DNA of 64,000 nt from NCBI GenBank assembly GCA_038496675.1, contig CM076651.1, forward strand, positions 23,040,700 through 23,104,699. Direction: 5' to 3'. Below are positions 57,481-64,000 of this stretch, one piece after another. Position 1 is the stretch's first letter. Every line of letters starts with the position of its first letter. The notes below the pieces were generated by a model that saw only the letters and a program-made list of their open reading frames with translations, made no database searches and was not told the DNA's origin. Origin of the DNA: Rachycentron canadum. Taxonomy: Eukaryota; Chordata; Actinopteri; Carangiformes; Rachycentridae. Position numbers and translations under genes: made by a program.

Positions 57481-59474
57481 AAAGCTGATGTCATCATTAA
57501 TGTCATGGAATGTAAGACCATAAATTATGACAAATGTTTGAACTCCAGCAGTAATAAACTCTGTCAAGTACATCAAGTGCAAGTTGTTGCCAAGTGGCAC
57601 ATTTTCCACAGTCACTACAATAGTGAGCAAAATGACACACTCTGCAGTGCAGCTTTAATGAAGAGCTAGATCAATATATATAATACCCATACCATGCCAC
57701 AGGCCTGTTTGAGGAAAGCCAATCCAACAGCATTTAAGTGTATAGTTTTCTTCACTTTCATGTCTTAGATTTAGGCACTAGGAAGTAGATATGTAATTGG
57801 CTGGGTGTGTCTTCATGTCTTTGTGGAGAACATTTGATTTGAGCGCCCTTGAGTTAGCCTCAGTGTCTGTGTGTGGGTGTAGTGAGACTGCCCAGTTTGT
57901 AGCTTTCACTCATCAAGTGTCTGTTGAAAGGCATCAGAGGAGCAATGAGTGGGTGAGCCAACACGTGTCCACCACTGCTAGAACCTGGTCAACTTACCAC
58001 AACCACTCTCCAAACCTACTTACTGTTCGCTCTCTCCAACACTGATACTGCACGACATCGCCTACACACGATAAACACACAAAACACACAGTTTGACATT
58101 CTGCATTCATACACACAGGCATAGGCAGAGTTTACTCAGACACACACAGGCATCATCCATGGAGTGAGGAAAGCAGGAGAACAGGACAACACACAGCATA
58201 TATTAATAACGAGTTAACTCTGAGACCATACGACTCCACATATTAATAATTCTCCACACAACAAAGGCAGAGGGGCCCCTATGACAGACCCCAAGGTCAG
58301 AGTCCAGTGTCTGTGTGTCAGTTTGTGTGCAGGCATGCATTTGCTATATGCTGCACTGACTATGTGCTCTATCCCTGTGTACCTCAGTGTAGGATCTGTA
58401 CCTACAGCAGACATAAGCATTTTGTCAGAGACACGTGAGCTACTTATCTATGAGAAGACCACGTTGTCAGTGTGACTGTTCTTCTGAACCACATTATTGC
58501 TCATAAAGTGAACAAAACAAATCACATGTGTGGTGCAGTTTTGCCAGCAGTTGTGTTTCACTGTGTGATACAGAGACCAAGCAGTGCAAAACAAATGATG
58601 ATTATATGCTCTTTATGTATGATCTCCATGTAGTGTAGAAAGGAACATGAGTTAGCACAATTAAAACTTTAATTTTGAATTAATTTTTGATTTTTTTTCA
58701 TTTATAGTGAAAATTATCTTCCATCTCGGAATGTATGATCAGCTGTTTGATTTGTTAAAAGGATGATTCTTTGGAGTTGTTTAGCCATGTGACTTATTTA
58801 TTTAAAACTGCAGTAATCAGTACTTTTAATGGATCAACTGACTATGTGCAGTATTAGAGGGATTACTCAACAAGTGCACAAAACTTGTCACTAATTCTAT
58901 AGTATGTTTTGTCATCTTTTAGCTCCTTGTTGTTCAACAGCTGCAGCGTAACTTGTAAATATACAATGTATTGGTGATTTTAGTTGCACTGATGTGTCTT
59001 CTGCATATTTTTTCAACAAAAGCTAATTTTGAAATTAAGATAGTTACTTGTCATGACACTTATTTATTTTGCTGACCCCAAAGGGCCAAAGATAAAAAAG
59101 AATTTTTAAAAAAACTTACACTAGCAGAGAAAACTTATATATAGCCACGAGGAATACTCACCTGCTCGGTCCAGTATCTAGGAATCTATTTCACAGTTAA
59201 CTGGTCATTTCACAGTTACACTGGTTTAATCTACTGGCAAAAACAAGTTACTGTATCGATTTCAGGTCATTGAATCTTATCCTATTATATAAAATATCAC
59301 CAAAATAGCCAAATATCATTCTTGAATTTTATTGGAACCACGATACATATCATGTCAACGTATTGTTACACACCTGGTAACAACACTTTATTTTAAGGTG
59401 GTTTTCCCACATAAAAAATGGAATTGGAAAAGTGGGGATGAAAGCACATTTTAGTCATTAAGAAATTCTGGATC
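57481..59474. other. unique DNA with CA-rich patch
   Basis: 58060-58200 is irregularly CA-rich (CACACACAGGCATCATCCAT and similar). No gene or repeat family recognised. Confidence 0.4.
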
Positions 59475-59935
59475 AGGTCTTGTGCCTTGCCCACTGCCTG
59501 CTTTCACCAGGCTGACACCCTTGTGTTTCTTGTTTCTCTATGTCTTTCTCTGTCTTTCTTTCTCCCTGTGGCTGTGGGCGTGGTGCTTCCCTGCTGAAGG
59601 AACTCACCTGCACACCAGTTAGATATGTTAAGGCATCTTCGTGATCTTTTGAATCTTGAGACTTTTTTGGTTCCCTGTGGATAATCTTGTTTTTATCTGT
59701 GCTCCAGGTTCCTATTTTTTTCCTCCTGCCTGCCTGCTCCCCCAGTCCCACCTTTAGACTCCAGTGCAAACCTCTGCTCCTGGTATCCTGCTTCTCTGTA
59801 TATCAACACATTACCATTTTTAGCAATAAAGAAACCATTTTTTCCACCTACACATTCAGTCCATATTCTGCTTTTGGGTCCTTGTGTTGTCCTCTGGTTA
59901 TAACACAACTCTGGTTATAGCTTGATTCTGCTGCA
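59475..59935 (+). mobile_element. LTR-like fragment
   Basis: Pyrimidine-rich sequence with an AATAAA signal at 59825-59830, followed by TTCAGTCCATATTCTGCTTT then TGGGTCCTTGTGTTGTCC. The 'AATAAA ... CTGCNTTTGGGTCCT' order near a 3' end is typical of fish retroelement LTRs. Neither the start nor target duplications are clear; internal coding sequence is absent. Confidence 0.35.
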
Positions 59936-61440
59936 TCAATGCTCCACAAGTGACCTGCATGAGTGCTGGGGTTAGATAATATAGAATAGAAAGACCACTA
60001 ACATGTTATTGTCTTAGGTCAAGAGAGTGGACCCTCCAATTTCTCTTGCTCATCTTTGTGGTTTAGCTTTGTACTTTTATAACACTGTCAGATTCACAAT
60101 GGACATGCACAGAGAAAAAGGAAACACTGCAGTACCAGAAATTCATCTTCCTTGTCAAAACATGGTGCTTACCCCACAATGCAACTAGGCTTGCTTCAGT
60201 TTGGGTGGAGATTTAGGTGTATTATACTACTAGCAGCTAATGTATCTTGGATGCCAGAGTGTGCAGAAGAAATCTGGTCCCAATGCAGACCAAAGCCAGT
60301 GTCATGAACTGATGATGATGTACCGTTCACTTAACTCACCCTTTCTCTGAAATTGTGTCAACAAAAGCCTCGTTGTAAGATTTTACACTGTTAGATGTCT
60401 GAAGGCGGGTTCATAATAATGTGTGGTCTGTGACTCCAGTCAGACTTGAGTAAAGTCATGTGGCTCATTTTTCAATTTCAGCAACAACAACTAATGACCC
60501 TGGCTGCCAGAGACTCATCGATTTCTCCTGCACTGCCCCAGAGGCTGCTGGTCCTTGTCCTTCAGATGCTCCATGGTGGGGCGGGGGCCACTCTGCAGCC
60601 TGAAGTGGCCTGCTGTCACAGCCAGTGTTCACATTATCTGACGAATTCTCCTGTCACTTTAATTGTGCAGTCATTCATTCAGTGACTCACTCAGTGTCTC
60701 ACTGTGTCCAGGGCCTGCAGTTAGAGGACTGTGCTGACAGAACATAAACATGAAAGTAATCAGTCAGGGTTATGGTTAGTTTAATATGCTGGTGGTATGA
60801 AAGGCTAATATTGCTTGTTTGGTAGTGTGATTATTTGGTAGTGTTAGCTACACTAGCTAAATTTACCTTAATATGAATGTTACTATAATGCATCATGGTG
60901 TACAGGCTTCCCCTCTTAAGGCTGGGACCCCTCGACCAAAAAAAGCAACAGGGGAAAAAAGCAACAGGAGGATCAAAAATTTAGATATACTTCTTACCTA
61001 TAAATATATATTAAAATATATTTATGCCTGAAAGAATTTTGTAACACAATTTCAAGCACCCCTAAAGTGGACTGTATCATTTCTTAACCTTGAGGTTAGC
61101 TGTCTCATCTGCTTGTCTCACTCTTTCAGTGGCTCATGTCCTGAAGTCTCTGCTCCTGTGCATCAGACAGACACTGTAGGTAAATGTAAGTAGCAGTAGC
61201 TTCTTTCATTGACTTTAATGAGTTTCTGAATTAGATTGTGTCATGCAGCCACAGATGTAGGCAGTGATAGCTGTGTTTTATTTGACGTGGGGTTGCATGC
61301 GGTACAGTACTTCTCTGTAGTCAATGTATTACCTGCAGGATACTCAAATCAGTGCAAGAGCACTGGCACAGAAGCTACACACAAAAAAAACTATTTTTTC
61401 CCATTTAAAAACATGCCCATCTTAAAAAGCTAGCATTAAT
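59936..61440. other. unique DNA with GC-rich block at 60480-60620
   Basis: A block from 60482 is preceded by TTTCAATTTCAG and encodes ATTNDPGCQRLIDFSC and on to a stop at 60601-60603. It is richer in GC than its flanks. No donor, poly-A signal or family match, so it is not called as an exon. Confidence 0.35.
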
Positions 61441-61471
61441 TTATATATATATATATATTTATATATATATA
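61441..61471. repeat. (TA)n tract
   Basis: About 31 bases of alternating TA with one TTT interruption. Confidence 0.9.
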
Positions 61472-64000
61472 ACCAAGCTTCAGTTACAGTTTACATAACT
61501 TTCTAACTTTGGCCTGAAGTTACAGTTCCACTAATTAACGTTAGGCATGTCATTTCCAAAACACATGGGTGCTCTGTAAAAATATGTTTTGACATCAATA
61601 TATACTTTATTATTTCATTCAATTGCTTTTTTGTGTGTGGCTTTGATGGTGTAATTAGTCTTTTACCTTTTTGTTTAACTTTTATTATGGACAATACGTT
61701 TTTCACTCAAGAATTCACCACTTTCACATGTTCTGTATTTGAACAATATCCATGTGTGCTATTGGCTAAATAGTGGAATAAGATACTGTAAGGAGTAAAG
61801 TTAACTGACACATGGGCCTGTATTGTACTGGAAAAGGTACCTGTTTACTTAAAAACATAAGATGAAAAGTCAGGTAATGCAACCCAAGGTGTATTTCACT
61901 GAAAAAGATTCAGTCACCGAGCTTAATATTTTGTGTGCATCGTTGACACTGGTATAAGATAAAAATGATGCTGTGGAGAAAACTGACTATATATACTCTG
62001 TAGTTTAATTAATTTAATTTTTAAATTTTAATTAATTCAGCTACTACTGCATTATGATTGTTCCCAACAATGACAATAGTGAATTTGCTGCAACTCTGAT
62101 TTATGTTAATGACCTCATCTTCATAGTGACAGCAATCAAGGCTCATGGGTATTGGAGTATTATAGCCATGCTACATTAACAGAAAATAAAAAATTCTCAC
62201 TGAGGCAGAACACCTCAGAGACAGACATTTCAGAAGCTGAACAAACATAATCTAAATCATCTGCATGGCCAGATACCATTGGGGACAATTACAGAAATAT
62301 ATTTTTTTGTAATTTCGGTGAAATGGTCCTTAAATGTTTATTCCAAAATATCTTAAAAAATATTACTGAAGAGGCAACTGCACATATACCACTTAATTAA
62401 CATGCTTAAAACTGAGTTTGACTTTTTTAACCTCCTAAATCAATATTCCAGTTTTGGCCTTGTGAATTTAATATCTCAAGAACACCATGAAAGAACCTTA
62501 AATTTCAAATTTTAAATTTAGCACAAATGTGCACTTGAACTCAAGAACAAACTGATTATACTTTGATTGTCAAAGATTAATTGTTAATATTTCAAAAGTC
62601 ACTGGATAGACAAGGATGCAACATGCAATTAGTCTGAGTTACAATGGCGTACAAATGCTCTGCAGAGAAGTTTTTTTTTGTTTGTTTTTATTTAGGATAA
62701 AAACAATATGATGATATATTGGCCACTGAACTCGAAATGTCCTTGGTTTTCATATTTCTGGTCACCTTACCCCAGTTCCAGTGTTTATGCTAAGATAGAC
62801 TAACAACATCCTGAATGCAGTCACAGACAGTCATGTGACTGATGTCTATAGGAACAACTCATTGACAGAAAGATTTTTTTAAAAATCAGATAATTTGCAA
62901 AGGATGATCAAGACCAGTTACCTGAATTATTTTGATACTGTAATGTAAATGGAAGGTGACAAGACAACCTACTTGTACAGGAAAAAAGGGTGTAATCATC
63001 CTAAGATAAGAAAATTAATTTTTATGGAACTTTATGGACATTTCATTATTTTCATCATTTCATTTCATAGAAGATTTATAATGGTAACTGCTATTCCCAA
63101 CCAGTGCTCAAACCTGGGCAACCACATTGGTTGATTTTTTTCAACATATAAACTGCTACATTCCTACACCTCAACGTCTTCCTGACATTATTACTATCAC
63201 CACTAGATGTTGATTAACAACTAAATGTGACTTTGTACTTCAATGAACTCATCTGTAACCAGACAGACCCATTGTAACACAGCTCCAGCCTGTTTGGAAA
63301 CCTAATTCCCTAATTTTTTATTATTATTCTAATATGAGAAATTCACAGGATTTGACAGCTGAGTTTGTAATGTCTTGACAAAATGATGTAAAAGTGAGTT
63401 GTGGTTTATTGGGAGAGTTTATTTTCCATTCGATGGTTAAAGATCAAAACTGCAGCTTCAGAGATTATATTTCTTTGGGACCTTTGTTGGAACTTTAAAG
63501 CGTATTTAAAGTATTTAACTTGCTTGTCTGTCAGAGAAACTCACTGCTGTTCAACAGGGCATAAGTCAAATGGATGTATACTATTTTTCGTTTTTGAAGA
63601 ATGTAAATTTTTATAGATCGTTCAAACAAATTACAAATCTACATGGCCATATTTCACATGACTTATTATTATGTATGATTCCACCTGGCAAGACAAAACA
63701 AACAGCTGTGATAGCTGTTTCTGACCCCTGTGATTTGTGTGTGGGCAGAAGCCATGCACTGCAAGCTATAGTAGTACTGTAACTGGATGTTGGCAGCACT
63801 CCAGGTGGATGGAGGCTGAGCGACGCCTCGGTGCGCTGAAATATTGATTCAGAAAGCTAAAGCACCCGCAGGCCATGGGCTGCATTTGGACAATACATGC
63901 AGAAAAGTGTAAAAGTTCAATCCCTGCATCTGTGCATAGTGTTACATGACTGTAACATCTGACTGAAGAAAGGTTTGGTTGAGTGCCACCTTGAGATTGT
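61472..64000. other. AT-rich unique DNA
   Basis: Nothing recognised. 62000-62037 is a low-complexity TTAATT-rich stretch with incidental inverted symmetry. Frames are all 71 codons or fewer. Confidence 0.45.

Noticed and set aside
60305..60405. Possible C/D snoRNA (TGATGATG and CTGA boxes)
   Set aside because: No terminal stem and box spacing and context are not convincing.
62000..62040. AT-rich inverted repeat
   Set aside because: Low-complexity TTAATT composition makes the symmetry uninformative.
1..64000. A multi-gene system, CRISPR array or operon
   Set aside because: The DNA is eukaryotic, with no spaced identical repeats, no co-directional intact frames and no ribosome-binding-site-led genes.

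Overview
The window looks like non-coding nuclear DNA from a bony fish, probably a percomorph-type teleost. It is AT-rich and poor in CG dinucleotides, with many microsatellites (CA/GT, GA, TA, poly-A/T). It carries decayed pieces of transposable elements of kinds I recognise as common in teleosts: LINEs of at least two lineages, Tc1/mariner and hAT transposons, tRNA-derived SINE-like pieces, LTR-like blocks and MITE-like dispersed repeats. Nearly all open frames are short, and the longer ones are mostly explained by transposon remnants, repeats or chance. I found no intact protein-coding gene and no tRNA, rRNA, snRNA or CRISPR array. The stretch could be intergenic or lie inside large introns. 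The best hints of host exons are a possible terminal exon at the left edge (minus strand, 193-298) and a 40-base splice-bounded block at 37061-37100; neither is proven.

Layout. 0-8 kb: mostly unique AT-rich DNA with a CA tract, a SINE-like piece and two diverged dispersed repeats. 8-10 kb: dense in old dispersed repeats. 10.9-13.2 kb: a second SINE-like piece, then a minus-strand LTR-like block followed by a short frame. 13.2-22.5 kb: mainly unique DNA with enhancer-like blocks and repeat fragments. 22.9-24.0 kb: an internally deleted LINE (plus). 25.4-26.4 kb: a hAT transposase remnant directly abutting a Tc1/mariner-type inverted-repeat element. 26.6-27.5 kb: 3' part of a second LINE lineage (minus). 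27.8 kb: a strong hairpin. 28.8-34.6 kb: two copies of a 150-250 base dispersed repeat, a degenerate LINE RT scrap and a MITE-like block. 35.3 kb: a (GT)34 tract. 38.4-40.0 kb: a Tc1 element with half a transposase gene, joined to another repeat with a GA tract. 41.1-41.5 kb: a second Tc1-type transposase scrap ending at a telomere-like motif. 42.4-43.2 kb: 3' part of an L2-like LINE (minus). 45.9-50.1 kb: an AC tract, an LTR-like block, a third copy of the 28.9/32.0 kb repeat, a LINE/SINE-type 3' tail, a 25-base palindrome and a perfect 19-bp hairpin. 54-57.5 kb: a repeat fragment pair in inverted orientation and the 5' part of the second LINE lineage. 57.5-64 kb: mostly unique AT-rich DNA with one LTR-like block.

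There is no operon-like or pathway-like organisation, and every recognised coding remnant carries frameshifts, stops or deletions. I see no evidence of a new multi-gene system. The items most worth a second look are the structured, repeat-independent hairpins (27.8 and 50.0 kb), the palindrome at 49.7 kb, the paired inverted CCAAT motifs at 32.2 kb, the transposon junctions at 25.8 and 41.4 kb, and the two exon candidates. Repeat family assignments rest on recognition from memory, not on a database search.
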